Shown: positions 1-14,557, counted from the first letter of the stretch. The stretch: 64,000 nucleotides of DNA from Tomocerus qinae (GCA_020055645.1 CM034547.1:44160409-44224408); one strand, 5' to 3'. Made by a program: numbers and translations. The notes: a model not told the origin generated them from the sequence alone.

Positions 1-3000
1 TTATTAACTTTCACTTTTTTGTCCTTATTTTTACCATTTTCCTTTCCCTTTTTCAAGTTCCCAAAAATATCAACAGACCCTTCATTTTTCTTGGTGGGGA
101 AACTGTTTTCAAACTTTGTGAACCCTTCCTCGTCTTTTTCTTCATCAAAATTAGCATTTTCTGTATCAATACTATCTTTTTCGTTATCAGCGAACAAATT
201 GTATTTTTGCACAGGTTGGATTTCGGTGTCTACCATATATTCGACATCGTCATTTTCCTCTTCACTTGTATCCAATCCATCGCGTAATTTTACTGGTTCT
301 TGGACGGGTTCATGATGGGCAATCTCCGTTGTGGTTTCTACAACCTTTGGTGGTTCCACTACAGGGGAAGTGGTTTGTAAAGCCATTTTCTCATGCGTCT
401 CTTGTATCTGTTTCTTTTTATTTGCTGTGGAAGTTTTTTCTGTCTCGGAAATCAAATTGTGAATTTGTGAGTAACTTAGTTCGCATCTTTGGAAGAGATT
501 GCTGCATTGTCGAGCGCTTCTGATTTTGTTACCGATTTCGGCAGCCAGTTGAATAACGGCGGACATATCTTTAGTCTAGTATAGAAAAGGCATTAAAATA
601 CATCTAAAAGGTACCTCTAATATAATAGCAGATAGATTTATCGATCATTCACCAACAAAAAACCAAGTTTGACAATTACCTGGCCTAATTCACGTTGTTT
701 CTTCTCAAGGTAAGTCAAATAAATGGATGGATCACTAGAATTAGTCTTTTGTTTAGGTTCTTTTGCTTTCTTATTTGATTTATCTTTTTTAGGTTTGCCA
801 GAGAGAGATTTTCCTCGTCTGTAGCCATTGTACGATCCATAGTTTTCATCTTCTTCCTCCTCAGATTCCATCGACTCAGAATCACTACCTTCGAAGCTTC
901 GATTGCTTCTGTCCGCATCCTCCTCGTCAGAAGACAATCTATAAAAATCAAAACAAATTTCGAATTTATGGTGAAAAGCGACTGCAATTACTATAATTAG
1001 GTACTGCAATTACAACGATAGGCCATTATCATTTTTGTAGTGTTGTAAAAAAAGATTTTCAACGCAAGTTCATTTCTAATGCGTATGGAGATTTTATCTT
1101 TAATCAAGATGCACCAAACTACACTTGAGTGCCATTCCGTCTTAACTACTGAGAATTTCCCATTGGAAGCATTGTGTCTGACGATGAGCCTAACCATACG
1201 TGGGGCTAGTTTTGGCTACCAATAAGTATGTCTCACCAGTCCATAAATCTAAATGCAACATGCTGGTTAATGTTAGGCTTGACTGTTAATAGACGCTGCC
1301 AATTGCCTACACGCTGCTCCAATAAAGACTGACATAAATAACTCAGGTTTTTAGTCTAAATTAAAAGTTAAGGCCGGTCATTATCTGCGTACCAAAGAAT
1401 AAGTAGCTAATACACAAACACATTCCTTATTAAACTGCATTCTATTTAGTATCGTTTCTCATCTCAAGCACCTATTTATCTCTTTTTGCCAGTTGTTATG
1501 TTTGGGTTGCTTGTTGGTGCAACATGAAATTCTGGTATTGTCTACTTATCGTTAGCTCTTTAATAAAGGCCACTATCTTATGTATGTGTATTACTACTGC
1601 CTCTGCTCGTATATAGATAAGATACAAACAGACGTCTAATATCTGTAATCCTAATCGAAAATATCGGTCAATTAAACTTGTTTACATTGGATTTTCTTTA
1701 ACACCACTGCACTCCTATGTAGATCTTTTGTAGTATTGCAGTTTTTTCGAACAACCGTTGGGTATTATACGATACATGCTCGTTGCTCATAATATTATGT
1801 CATGTAACTCAATTCTCTACTGTAGGTAGGTAGGTAGGTACCTGAGCTGATAGTGCATGGATACCGTATCATTGTACCAAGCAGAAAGTAGAGGTAGCAA
1901 GTAAAATCAGGTTTTACTATTCAGATGGCTACTTACAGATGAGCTAATGGGAAATATCTGTAGTAAGTACAGATGCTATCTCACTGATTATTATGGTTCT
2001 AGTTTCTATTTGTTTATTTCTCTCTATCTGATGCACAATATTACTCATTATTCCCTAGATTACTATCATTCACTTGTAAAATTGTAAAATGTTGTAACAG
2101 TCGAGTCACCAATCAAAATCCGAAAACAGTTTTACGAGGACATGCTGTACCTACTTAGAAAAATCCTCTTTGCATTACACTAATAAAACAATAAATGTAA
2201 ATCATGTAAATTCTTGTGTAAAATTGCTAGTTGATGATTTCTTTTCTATGCCATGAACTGAATTTTATATGCAAACATGACTGCTAGATCCTTTTCAAAT
2301 CAGAATCTAAGTAAACATACTGCACGTGGTTTTGCTAAGGAGAACTAGTCTCTATCATTTCGTCATTATTTTAATACTATATAATTAACTCGTACAGAAC
2401 TCCCAATGTAATCAAAATTTTGAGTAATATCCCACTTAAAGGAAACATGATTTACAGGTGGCCTTAAAAGCAGTAATATTTGTGACTGATTTTCAACTAC
2501 CTACTTTGTCATATAATACTTTTTTATCATATAATATCTTTGTAATAGGATGAATAGTACTTGTTTAATCAAATGATTGTTTTGCTACAACCATTTGACT
2601 GATTTATGAATATGATGAGTGATTAGTGATTGTGATTATGAATGAAAATTTTGACTTACGATGCGAGTCCCTTCAGAAGAGTTTTAAATTGATAATTATT
2701 GTGAGTGATTAGACTAGGAGATTGAGAATTGATTCCACAGAAAACTTTCGGTAAACAAATTTCCAATTCCGAAGCTTTGTCTGTTGAAAAACGACGACTC
2801 AGTCTTTCAATTGTATCATTTGATTCTGTGTCATTGCCATTTGGCATTTCATCGATAACTGTCACATATTCTGGCTGGGTTTCTGTCGTGTTGTCAACTT
2901 GACTAAGAATTAATATATCCGTTGGCAGTCCCAGAACTATAATTTGGCACAAATTGAAAGAAAAGATAAATTAATCAGTATTAATCACACTTACCTTGAA

Positions 3001-3191
3001 ATAACCTTTGTACATTTGTATCAAAGTACTAAGTACCCTGAATAACTTTGTTTATATGATACGCATGGTACATTTTTCTTAGTATTTAAAAATGTGTAAT
3101 TTTTTTGAGAAATGTGTATAATTTTTGTACCTGTGGCAAAAAATAGGAAGGGTGTCCCGAGAGAAATGATGCTCATCACCGGAACTCTCAT
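1..3191 (-). CDS. Gene A: secreted 4-Cys (DM4/DM12-like) protein with acidic insert, 3' end beyond window
   Basis: Coding exons, in reading order: 3131-3191, 2660-2936, 680-938 and 575 down to base 1, where the frame is still open. The phases agree (1, 2, 0), giving at least 390 residues. The first exon encodes MRVPVMSIISLGTPFLFFAT, which continues across the splice as a signal peptide. Cysteines 1 and 2 are C81 and C87 in CLPKVFC. Exon 3 is rich in Asp, Glu and Ser and then in Lys. Exon 4 opens with the second cysteine block, ending RSARQCSNLFQRC (C223, C230), followed by a charged tail. A basic site RLSRR lies about 20 residues before C81. It is the left-most of three large tandem paralogs with B and C, and its exon phases match theirs. 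The 1.7 kb intron 939-2659 shows only a GTAG microsatellite. Molecular function is unknown; secretion is inferred from the signal peptide. Confidence 0.8.
1822..1842. repeat. (GTAG)n microsatellite
   Basis: Four tandem GTAG units end in GTACC, inside the second intron of gene A. It is a short simple repeat with no visible function. Confidence 0.8.
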
Positions 3192-6101
3192 TATAATGGA
3201 ATAATCCGATAAGGATACACACTACTGACTTAACTACCCCAGATAGTGGCAGTGATGACGATTGAATGTAACCACCACCAAATAAAAGACGGACGACACT
3301 GACACTATCCACACCAAACACGACCAGTTGAGCTCTCAACTTACAACTAACTAAAGGTGAGTATTAAAATCATTGCATTGAGATCCAGGATTTGTTAAGA
3401 ACATGATATGATAGGTAAGTTTAGTGAGACAAAATGAGTCGAGTTGATTAAATGGTTGTTGAACGCCCGTTCAGGTCTATGCTGACGCTGTGCCCATGCT
3501 ACTATATTGTGCATAGAGGAATTTAATGAGAATTTCTAGGGGCATAACAAAGATAAATAAAATAATACACATAGCATTGCAATTGGATCTTCTAAGCATA
3601 CCTCGTTTTTGTATAGCAGTAGGATATTGGAGTACAGTATTACCGTTTGCCATACTAATACCACTCAAGTGAGCACACAACGCAATAAAATAAACGTCTA
3701 AAAGCCGAATAGAGATGTTTTGCTGTCTGCATCTCGATTTGAGTTGCTTAGGTGGAGACTATCAACTAGGTACATAGTGAGATGTTCAGATTCATGCTCT
3801 GCAGTCTATCTGCAATCTTTTCGCATCATTGTACATTACATGTAAGCTCTATGTATGTATGTAGGCATCCTATGTGTAACGTGAATTAGAGAGATGAATG
3901 AAAAAGGAGGACGAATCACTCGATTTACCTTAACTTACCTTACCTTATGCCATACATTGTTACTAGCACTCACAGACGAACACGACTCTCCTTAAAATCT
4001 TCTATTTCAATCCTTCCTTACAAAGTAGGGAAATATTTCACATATCTCATATGTCTATATCAAGTACCTAGTTAGTTTAGTTTGAGTTGTAATTTTTTTA
4101 TGCCATTGTTAGTATTTTTATGCATATGTTCATGTAGGCTGTCTTACATGCTTGTAGACATTGTGAAAACTGTGATCTAGTAGTCTTATTGTTAGAATGA
4201 GCTCCAGATTATCATAAAGACATTAACCCACGAATCAAGATTTTTGTTGCTGCTTCATTTTTTGTTGCATGTAGAATTAGATTTACTATTTCAGACTATT
4301 GTTATTCTGTCATGATTGGCCACGGCACACACAAAATTCAACTTGGGCAGTGTGTGTCGCTTAATTTTACATACGAATTAAAATAATACAAGTAACTTAT
4401 TAAGATTAAGACACTAAATAAGACAGGCTCGTTAGACATTGTCCTTAATGTATGTAAGAATGTGTGTGAAGAAGTAGAGCAAAAGAGAAGTTTTTAGCCT
4501 TTAGGCTCTGCGTTTTCTTTATACCTTTCTGCCACATCCCATGCCTACTTCTGGTGCGTAGGATCCTACTATTGACACACAATTGTCATTTACATGACTT
4601 AGTCATTTGCATTTTTATAATAATACCGGAATAAGTAGGAAACGGATTCAATGCTTTTTTTAAATTAAAAAAAAATTCCTCCGAGAAAAAGTAGTGCAAA
4701 ATTTTATCAAATTTGACCTAAAACAAGTGGCCCATGTGGAGCAAGAGAATATGATATTATTATGGAGGCTCTTCAACAGGTGTAACTCAAAACGCAATTA
4801 TGATGATGTATGAATGAAGCAGTGTGTTACTTTTATTTTAAATTATCATCAGCTATCGTATTCTACTACTTCAAGTTTTGATAAGACTTGCTGTAGTTCT
4901 ACTGGTAGATCTAATTGTGAAGAGACTTTTGCTTTTAAGAAGATTGTGACTATGTTTCTGACACAGTCTCACGTTTTGATTTTGGAGTTGGCTCGCGCTC
5001 TGCGTGCATATAGTTTGAATGATGAATTAGTTTTATGATTGGAATAAAAACTGCTGTGGTGAGATTACTTGTTAGAATAACGACCAAGATGCCACAAAAT
5101 TTGTGCCAAAATCCTTTCTGTTTTGCACCATTTGTGTTCATTATTTAGACTGCAATTAGAATGGTGCTGTAGTTGCCCCAAGGAAATTCGTGGACCAATT
5201 TGAACAGATTTTTCCAAGCTTATTAAACTTTTTTATTCAAATTTCTTCTCTTGCTTTCTTTTTACATATGTCTACTTTGTACAAAAATAAAACATTGATT
5301 ACTTATGTATGTCGGTATGTTAAAAACTTTAACTTGTAGTAAAACATAAAAAATCAGTCATTCGTGTGCTCACTATTGCATTAGTTGCTTTTGTGTTTAT
5401 AACATAGTACGTTTTTTGTGGATAAACTACATAGAAAACATACATAACCACATTTAGTAGTATTTAGTTGAATTTAGGCCTATTATTATTAAATGCATGC
5501 AATGCAACTCAGTGAAGAAAATTGGGCAACGATGCTTTAACTATTTACATTATACATAAATGAGCTCATATAAATAGTATAGGATGCATTTGAACTTGCA
5601 ATATAATAATACACGTAAGTTAATAACATTATTAGAAGTTACAGAAGAGTGGGGATTAGAAATGTGATAGACCAGCGAACAATTATAGAAATCCTCAATC
5701 TGGCATAGTCTTACAAATAGAATCTAATTGTATGTATCTCTCTACTAGTAACTATTACTGTAAACTTAACAATAGTAAACTTAATAATTAGCCATAAGAT
5801 TAGTAACAGATTGAGTTGCTTGATGTACGATAACACTTATCTAAGGGTTAAAACAGACAATAAATAAATAGGTAGGTGAGCGAGCTTATTAGAGCATGTC
5901 AAAGAATATTTTTCGTTGCTGCAAAATATAATTAACTATTATATTGATCTAAATGATCTGACGATCGTTTTGTTATTAATGTTTAGAAAATGTGTAGGAG
6001 TGCGTAGAGTATAGTATAACTTCAAGTGGTAATCAAAATCAAATGGTATATGAATCTGTATTTTGCGTGGCAAATAACAATTAGTAACTATAACCCTATA
6101 A
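3192..6101. other. Intergenic, gene A to gene B
   Basis: This stretch holds the region upstream of gene A and downstream of gene B, both read leftwards. Short open frames are present on both strands (for example near 3477-3680 and 4814-5038). None shows splice support, a signal peptide in the right phase or similarity to a neighbour. I see no RNA gene or repeat array. Confidence 0.6.
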
Positions 6102-9100
6102 TTATCTGCCGACCTTCCCAAAAATGGGTGGCAACGGCGGCGCAGCTTTCCTATGCCGACTTTCCCCCCTTTGCGACTTTTTTGAGTGTTGCTGAGAGTA
6201 AAATTGTCTATTTTTATTAGAAATCATAAATGTTGACTCTCCTCCTCCTGCTCGACGTGGCAGGTATTCTAATCTACTAGAATCGATTTCTTGTGATTGC
6301 AATTTGTGATTGTTGGTGTTACTAATTTGTTCTTCGCTTCCCTCCTCTTGATCTTTAGAGTTGTTTGTGTCAGATACCATTTTTCTTTGTTCTTGTCTGC
6401 TAGATTCTCCTTTAGTACTTTCTATAGATGCACTTGAACTTTTACTTGATTCTTCTGACGATAACGATAATTTGTACACTTTAGTAGGTTGCTGCCCATT
6501 TTCATTTTCATTAGGACCATTTCCCTTTCTTTGGTTTTCTATTATTTTGGAATTTTGCCCAGAACGGGAACGCCACTTAAATATTGGAGGGAGAGCTATG
6601 GCTAATTTAGGAGGACGTTCCACCTGCACTCCATTTTTTGTCGGATTTCCAATATTTGGCAATTGGAACTTTTCCACGACTCTTCGCAATGGATTTCGCC
6701 TTTTATTTTTTTGAATGCCATCGTCTTGAACTTCTTCTGAACTTGTTTCGCCAGAATTATCTTCTTCATCTTCATCTTCCCCTGAATCATCTTCATCGCT
6801 GCCTTTTTCTTCTGAAGATTCTTTCTTTTCATTTTCATTTTCTTTCTGCTTTTTCTTATTTCGATTATTTTTTTTGTTTCTGTTTCCCATCCCATTGTTT
6901 CCGCCGTCACCCATACCACTACCCATACCTCCAGTCATTGCTACTTGTTGTGGGCTGGGTGTTGATCGGACTTCGGTAATGGGTCTTGGTGGGTTCGTAG
7001 GAGGTTGTGGTTTATGAGGTAAGTTAGTAGGTGGCTTCATATATGCTACGGGTAGTTTTTCTATACCTGCAGATTCTAATTCATCTGCTAAATTACCCTC
7101 AGACGGAGCCCAAAGTTTAACTGGTGGGGGAGGAGGAACTACAGCTTCTACTGAAGATGTTTCTTTATTTTCTGGATCACCTAATGACGCAATTTCTATT
7201 GTAGGAACTTTTGATGGTTTTTGTGTCGTTTCTAAATGGTCACCCGTCTGCTTATCACCATTATCCTTTTCCTCCGATGAACCTTCTTCCGATTTTTGTT
7301 CGTCTGAATTATGATTGCCCTTCTCTTCTGATTTTACATTCTCAATGTTCTCCGTTGATTTGTCTTCATCTTCTGCTGATTTTTGCTTTTCATTACCTTC
7401 TTCATCAGAGCCGTTGTTTTTAGTGTCTTCTCTAGACCCTTCTCCGTCGTTTTGCTCTTCTGAATCTTTATTTTTCTCCGAAGATTTATCTTCCTCCCGC
7501 TCTTCTGAACTAGTTTCATTTTTTAGCCCAATAATTAATGGCTTCATATGAAATTTAAGAGGCTTCTTTTCATTTCCTGCACCAAATGCTAGTTGACCCA
7601 AGGTTTTTCTAGGTGGCTTTCTATCTTCGTCTTGATCATCCTCAGGCCCAATTTCTTCCGAAGATTTTTCATCCTCTTCACTTGCAATTTCGGAAGAGTC
7701 TTTTGTACCAGCACTGAATGGCTTAGAATTGTTTGGTCTTCCTGGAAGAGGATTTTGATTATTATTTGATTGTGGTTTTTTGTGTTGACCGAAAAAGGAA
7801 GGCTTCCATTTACTATATACGGGAGGAGGTGGCGGTGGCCTATTTTTTTGATCCTGCGAAGGGCGATCACTTCCAATATTCGCTAAATGTAAATGTGGTG
7901 GCGATTTTTGAATAATCTCTTCCTCATTATTTTTATCTTCTTTAGATCCACTCTCCGCCTTTTCTGCACTTGTTGGATTATTTTCACTCAAGTCTTCCAA
8001 TTCATCCTTTTCATCCCTTTCATTTTCTTCGGGGTCAGAAGCAACTTGTGCATTTATCAGTAACTCAGTCAAGCCATTTGGTTCGGCCATACCGAATATG
8101 GGTGGCGGAGGAACATCCTGAGAAGGAGCTTTCTGTTCTACCTCTGTATGGCCTAATTGAGCTAATTGGCCTAAATTGAAATTCTGATGTTGAGTTATTT
8201 CCACCGATTTGTCGCCCTCATCACCTTTAGAGTCATTTTCTTCCGACGATGCGTCATCATTAGAAGGTGGATGTTCAATATTTGGTTGTGGAATATTTTG
8301 AAGTGGTTTTCTAATTAGAGGTCTTTGATTCTGGGGATGTTTTCCATTATAAATTGGAGGCGGTGGCGGCAATGGTCGTTTCCCATTATTGCTTGGCCTA
8401 CTGAAAGCATTCTTTATTCCTCCTAAGCTAAGTATTGACATGGCACCAGACGGTCGCCTAAATGGTTCTATTCGGGTATCCTTATTATTATTTGTTCCAT
8501 GAGGTCTTTGTGGTCGACTAGACTGTGGTCTTTGACTTTGGTTAGGCTTAGGTCGTGATCCTGGTCGAACAGATTGGGGCCGTTGGCCGGGTCGCTGTGG
8601 CCGTTGACCTGGTCGAAGAGATTGTGGTCGCTGTCCTGGCCGAGGCTTTGGACGTTTCTTTGGAGCAACGATTTTAAAGTTCAAAATAGAACTGAGAATA
8701 CTTGAAGGTTGTTTTTTATTTGGCTTTGGTGGTGATTCCGGGCGTTGTTTATGAGAATTTGGTAATTTACTATAAATGGGCGGAGGAGCTGGCAATGGAG
8801 GAACGTTATATTTAATTGGATTATTTTGCGCATTTCCTCCTATATTGGCTATAGGTCCAAGAGGAATTCTTGGAGGTTCTTTTTGGGCTTCTTTTTCATC
8901 ATCTTGGACAATTATGTGTTGACGTGGAGGTTTATTTCCTCTGAAAGGATATGGAGGGCGAAATTTGCTAGGAAGAATTGATGGACCTTCATCAGATTCT
9001 TCGGAGTCCGATGTGATTCTCTGACTTGACGTGCTAGTGCTGTAACTGCTATCAGTGGAACTTTCTGTAGTATCTTTAACTACTCCAAAAATCGGTGGCA

Positions 9101-11555
9101 TTGGTGTTATCTTAGAATTTTTCGACGTGTTTCCCTTTTTCAGTTTTCCTTTATTCTTATTTTTGTGTTCCGTTTCATCTTGTTCGTCACTTGTACCTTC
9201 TTGTTCACTCACTGAAGATTCTTCATTGTTGCTCTCTTCGTCATCTGTCTCCTGGTTTTTATTTTTATTTCTTATCCTGTATTTAAATCTCGGTCGTTTG
9301 GTTGTAGTCATGTATTTCTTTTCCTCTTTAACAACCGAAATTTCATCATCATGGTTTTCCTCTTTGGATACGATTGGAGCTTCGCTTGAACTCTCGGGAG
9401 ACACCAACCCAAAATGTTCGGGGCTTTGATCTGTTGCCATCTCTTGTGACTCCAAGCTTGCCACTTCCTCGGTAGACCGGTCATCTTCTTCTGCATCTTT
9501 TGTGTCATCTTCTGGTTCTGTATATTCCACCTGGATTTGAGGAATTATTTGATCATTTGCTTCATCATCTTCGGTGGATTTAATTTTAATGTTTCCAGCT
9601 TGCGAAGCAGCTTGCATTTGGGCTTCAAATTTTTGTTGCAATTCAATTTCACTCTCTGGAAGCATTAAATAAAGAAGCTGAGCATCTTCATCGTAAGTAG
9701 ATGTAGGAGGAACTGTTACAGATATATCTGGATATGGTCTTTTCTTTTGTTTCTCTTTTAATTTGTCGATTTCTTCCCTTTGGATTTCCAAGTGGTGTTC
9801 AGAATCTAAATTCTCAATGTAAACATCATCGGTCATATAGCTTTGCAACGGATCTGTCACATGCAACGGCACCGGACGCTTTTTCAAAGGTATTCCATCA
9901 TACGGATCTTTAACTTTAGGAGGAACTCTTGTTTGAGTTCTGTTGGATGTTTTTATCATTTCCTTCATTTGTTCCACAGAGTATGGACAGGTACTAAAAA
10001 GAAGTCGACATTGCCTGCCTCTGCGTAATTTTCCTCCGGCTTCAACGGCAACTTCCAGCTTTTTATCATCGTCAGTAATCTGGATATTTAGAACAAGATT
10101 TGATAGCATTAGAACATCTATTTTAGAAATTACATGGTATATATTTTTCAGTTGAGAATTCAATTAGCACGAGTTCCCAATTAGACATACTTACCGCATT
10201 TAATTGCATGTTTTTGCTTTGGATGTACTCTGTCGCATTGAAATTAGGGTCTTCTAGTATTTTCTGACTTCTAGATTGCCTATTCGATTGGAATATATCG
10301 CGAAACTTTTGAAATCGACTTGAAAATTTGTCAAAGTTTTTATCAATCTCAAGAGTTTTCAACAAAATATCCAGTTCCAACTCCAAACTTTTTTGTTTTC
10401 TCTTTTTCTTTGCCTTCTTTTTCATTTTATTCTCTTTTTCCATCATGTCTTTCCAAATAAAACTTAAATATTGAGGATCATCGTAAACCAATTCTTCATG
10501 TGCCTGATCTTCCAGAATTTGTTCCTGAACTTTTTGCTGCTTTAAAGTCTCTTCGCTTACATCTTCTTCATGGCCATCCTTCCCTTTCTTATCGTCGTCA
10601 TCTAAATCATCTAACTGATCTCTATTAGAATTTAAACAATTCTTCATTAATATATATATTTATAGAATCGGCCTTTGATGACATAATAGTTACTCCACTA
10701 AAACTAAAAAAAATATTTGAATTTGTCTTACGAGAATGCAAATTTCATCAGATAGCTCAAATCCTGAAATGAAAGGAGGTACGAATTTTAATACATATTT
10801 TGCATGAAGGACTTATATAGGTATTAGAAACGAACGCTTTTAACTGCCAAAAATTCTGCTTACATTTATAGTACTGGTACTTTGACTCGGTTCTTGCGAA
10901 TTTAGACCACAAAATAGTTTTGGTAAGCAACCTAGATAGAAATAAACAAAAATTACTCAAAACATGGAAATACATCTGTAAGAGAACAAATAGTAAATCG
11001 TAAGTCAGTAGTACCCATTGTTTGTAATGCCGGAGCAATGAATCCAAATTGACGAACTACTCTTCGTCTCAATGAGGATCGTATTCGCCTTTCAGCTTTA
11101 GAAGAATTTTGTCCCTGAGTCTCATCATGAGAAAAAGAAACATTCTTCGATGAACCTAATTAAAGAAATCATGGAATATGAAATCTTAAACAAAACACCG
11201 GTATCCGCCGTAAAACTTTTTTATCTATTGCATATCACGTTACGGAATATACAGATTATTTAATACATATTATTATAGGCAAAAATGCGACACTAATGCA
11301 AATAACATAGGAAATTTTGCCTGCGTTGTAATAAAATCATAAAATCTACAGTCCAAGGTTCACATAACATGCATTTACAATTGTCAGTGTTAAAATTTTA
11401 CCTGCTGACAAAGAGGAAGTGACAAAAATGAAATTGAAAGTAAGTAGTCCTGAATGTAGATACAACGATATACTTGTTCCGTTCACATTTTGAGTTTTCC
11501 ATGCAAAAAAACCAGCACAAAGCAGAACTAGATAAAAATTTCCAGGCACTTTCAT
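6102..11555 (-). CDS. Gene B: giant secreted 4-Cys protein with SSEE-rich and PPPPI(F/Y)-repeat tail
   Basis: Exons in reading order: 11402-11555, 11015-11155, 10864-10931, 10732-10763 (a 32-nt microexon), 10195-10621 and 6102-10079. Phases 1, 1, 0, 2, 0 all agree and give 1599 residues. A signal peptide starts MKVPGNFYLVLLCAGFFAW. Basic clusters RRIRSSLRRR precede cysteines C100 and C106 (CLPKLFC). The next two exons encode DLSYLMKFAFS and an acidic, then very Lys-rich, insert. The last exon starts with the second cysteine block, RRGRQCRLLFSTC (C298, C305), then runs about 1,290 residues of low complexity. That tail has at least eight PP-x-PPI(F/Y)-type motifs, a block of RPGQRPQ repeats and many acidic SSEE stretches, ending PPLPPIFGKVGR. 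Many Ser residues fit the S-x-E context used by Fam20-type secretory-pathway kinases, so a phosphorylated extracellular matrix, silk or cuticle role is possible. Exact function is unknown. Confidence 0.85.
8496..8660 (-). repeat. Coding RPGQRPQ repeats in gene B
   Basis: On the minus strand the last exon of gene B encodes successive short Arg-Pro-Gly-Gln/Ser-rich repeats (RPGQRPQ, RPGSRPKP, SQRPQSSRPQRP). They form a basic island between otherwise acidic segments. Nucleotide-level repetition is visible in the recurring cctggtcg and ctggtcgaa words. Confidence 0.8.
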
Positions 11556-14500
11556 TACTTTCAGGAGTGGGTTCTACGATTTTTTTAGAATGCACCAAGT
11601 CACTTGACTAAACGGTTAGGTTTAGCTTTAGCCCACACCACCAAGACAAACACTAGAAATATTGAGTGTATGTACATATGTCACCGTGACACAGTAATTA
11701 GTTGACAAAAGTATATAACTGTATGGATTGGTACATAGCAGTCGTTAAATAAAAGTGCAATGCAACTCAACACTAGACGTCAACACAATCTTGAATTGTA
11801 ATTCACTAGTAATTCACTTCCCTTTCCAGACAAGGTCAACTCTCACTGTGTGCAAATTTCTATGAGGGATCGTCTTCGAGTATGTCGTACGTGTAGCACG
11901 TATAAATATCAATACTTGCTTATTACCGGTGTTCGAATAAAATGTAACACAAAACCTTATCTGCAAGCCAAGTTGTGAAACAAGTCTTCAGTCATATCCA
12001 ACCAGTATTTTGTAGATTCAATGTATGAGGCATCAAATTGTCCTTAATATTTGTGTGCTTAGTAGTGGATTATGTTGTTCTAGTTGTACTAGTGACCGAC
12101 TAGTATAATGCGCCAAGATCGTTACAATAATATTATAACCAAGAAAAAGGGAAGACAAGTTGGTTTGGTCAACCCATAACCTGAACTTCTATTCAACTGT
12201 GACCGTCGCTGTATAATGCAGGAATATATTATTCGTTAGTTTTTGTTCATTTAGCACTCAGACAAGATATAATGGCATTTTCTGCATAAAATTCGTTAGC
12301 AGATGCACAATTGACTGAAACACTATACAGAATAATACTCGTACATGTAACATACTAAGCTATGAATTAATTGACAAGAAAAGTGAAGCACCAAGTGACT
12401 GTATTTACTGACACTCTTTGATGTGTACATGTTTGACGGGACTTACAATAAGTTGCAGGCGGAAGAAGACGTGTGGGTAATAGCTTGTATGTATAGTATA
12501 GTTTTAATAATCTAGGTGCATATAATATCAGTGTTTGATATGAACAACTTTGTGACGGAATAATTGCTACCTAAGAAATGCTAATGGACAAAAGTACAAG
12601 AATGGCAGTAGAGGATATAATACTATTACCTACATCCTATATACCAGTGACATAGTCTTGTAAACTTGTATTTAGTATGATTTAGTATACGTACTGGTAC
12701 TAACTAGTATGCTAACTTTGCAAACCTTAGGCAGATCCACATGCAATTCAGCTTCAGTTCTTCAGGTGAGAAAAAATGAAAAGTAGCCCACGAGAAGCAA
12801 AAGTTCTTCCGTCACTTTTTCTCATTTTGTACGTTGAGTTAAGATTAATACTGTCAAAACTACAGTATAAAAGGTTGAAATTGAAAATGCCCTATAAAAC
12901 CTTTTTGTATACCTAAGCTAAAATATACCCTATGCAGTTGTTTCAAATACCCACTACATTATGCATGCGTGTTGAATATTTACTTAGCTTATAATGTAAG
13001 TGCTTCACGAACTTTTGACTTAATTCACATCACAATTAGTTACGAGATGGTTCCATGGCTGTGATAGTAGTAATCTATTATAATTTTGTGGCAAATACGT
13101 ATTTGCATGTCAAAATGTATGCATAAGTATGAATACCCTATCACACAATTCGTGAGACATCCTTCGCTAAATTTTCCCACAGCTGAAAGCAATAGTAAGT
13201 AATAAGTTGAGGTAAGCATACATGCATTTTGTTAAAGAACGTACATTAGAAATCTTGTTACATTGCATTGACCGATAAACACTAGAAAACGCGGCAGTAA
13301 ATTGACATTGAATTTTTGGAAATGCTTGCACTTGTTCTTTGTTTATTCATCATTGTTAGCATTGTTCACCTTCAATCGAATCGAATGAGCATATAGATTG
13401 ACTGTTTAAACAAAATAATTCGACCCTAAGTGCCTTTTCATTTACGTTTTCGTGATTTAAGCTAGAAATTTGTAATGAACAGAAGCTCGCTTGTAGTTTG
13501 TAGAAAGCTTGACAATTCAGAAGTAGGCCAGATAGCCGCATATTAATTAAAATTGTACAAAGATCCAAGAACAAATCACTCTTGCTTTTCAAAATCATGA
13601 AGAACTTGTGCCGTACGTGTACATGGGGTACCTACTCATAAACTCTATTGTATAGCATGTACCCAAACGATAAGGTTAGATACCATTTTCAATGTCATGT
13701 ATTCGTCCTATTTGTGAAGCGCATATGAACATAGTCTAGAGTAACTCTAAGTGCGAACCTTTTAAGAAATTACAGGTATACAACTAATTGTATGGTGAAA
13801 AAGAAAACACCTTTTTGTATACCTTACACAAAATGCGAAAATTATGACGTACATTGCTAAGCGCAGTGTCAACGATCTGTGGGAATGTAAGGTAGGAAAA
13901 CACACCTACTAACTGTGTGGATGAAAATCGCCGAAGGAAGGAAAATTATTCTTCTATTGAAATTTTTCTGTAACAAGTACTTTACTTCGATCCATTCATG
14001 TACATCTACATTATGCTTAACTTTATGTATTTTTAAATAGATTAATATTTATTTTTATATGTACATACATAGAAAAGTAAAAAACTTCAAATACTAAATC
14101 ACTAATGTTGTTACTGAAAGAAATTCTTTCAGAGATATTGTATTAGAATATACGAGATAATAACACAGCAAAACAAAAAAGGGAGAGGTAAGGTAACTAT
14201 TTTAAGTATATTAATATTTGAAACTCGCAAGAACAGTTTCAGAGAACAATCAAAATACATACGTAATGTTGTAATACTAAATAATTTGCATAAACAATTT
14301 AAAATAAAAGCAGTTCTTTTCATTTACCCTGTAAATAATCTTAAAAACAACAAAGTATATTTTTGTAATTCCGGCGGATCGCCTATTTTAAAAGTAGTAG
14401 GCAATTTTTTAAAACGGTACATTTACTAAAGGGCTCTTGGTTGAAAGAACCTTTGATAAACTTATGATAACGATTGACTTAAGACTTAATAGTAATTGCT

Positions 14501-14557
14501 TGACTTGTGACTATACTCAATGTAGTATTGCATCTGTAACTAGTAGCATAGTATCAA
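11556..14557. other. Intergenic, gene B to gene C
   Basis: This is the upstream region of gene B and the downstream region of gene C. No open frame of convincing length or composition is present and no inverted or tandem repeat stands out. TATA-like AT-rich runs are too common here to call a promoter. Confidence 0.6.

Noticed and set aside
3079..3339. 86-codon minus-strand frame overlapping the first exon of gene A
   Set aside because: Its exit at the gene A donor is phase 2, which does not fit the next exon. The shifted frame from the ATG at 3191 gives a signal peptide, the right phase and a match to gene B.
9055..9429. 124-codon plus-strand frame opposite gene B
   Set aside because: It is antisense to the acidic Ser-rich coding sequence, with no splice or start support.
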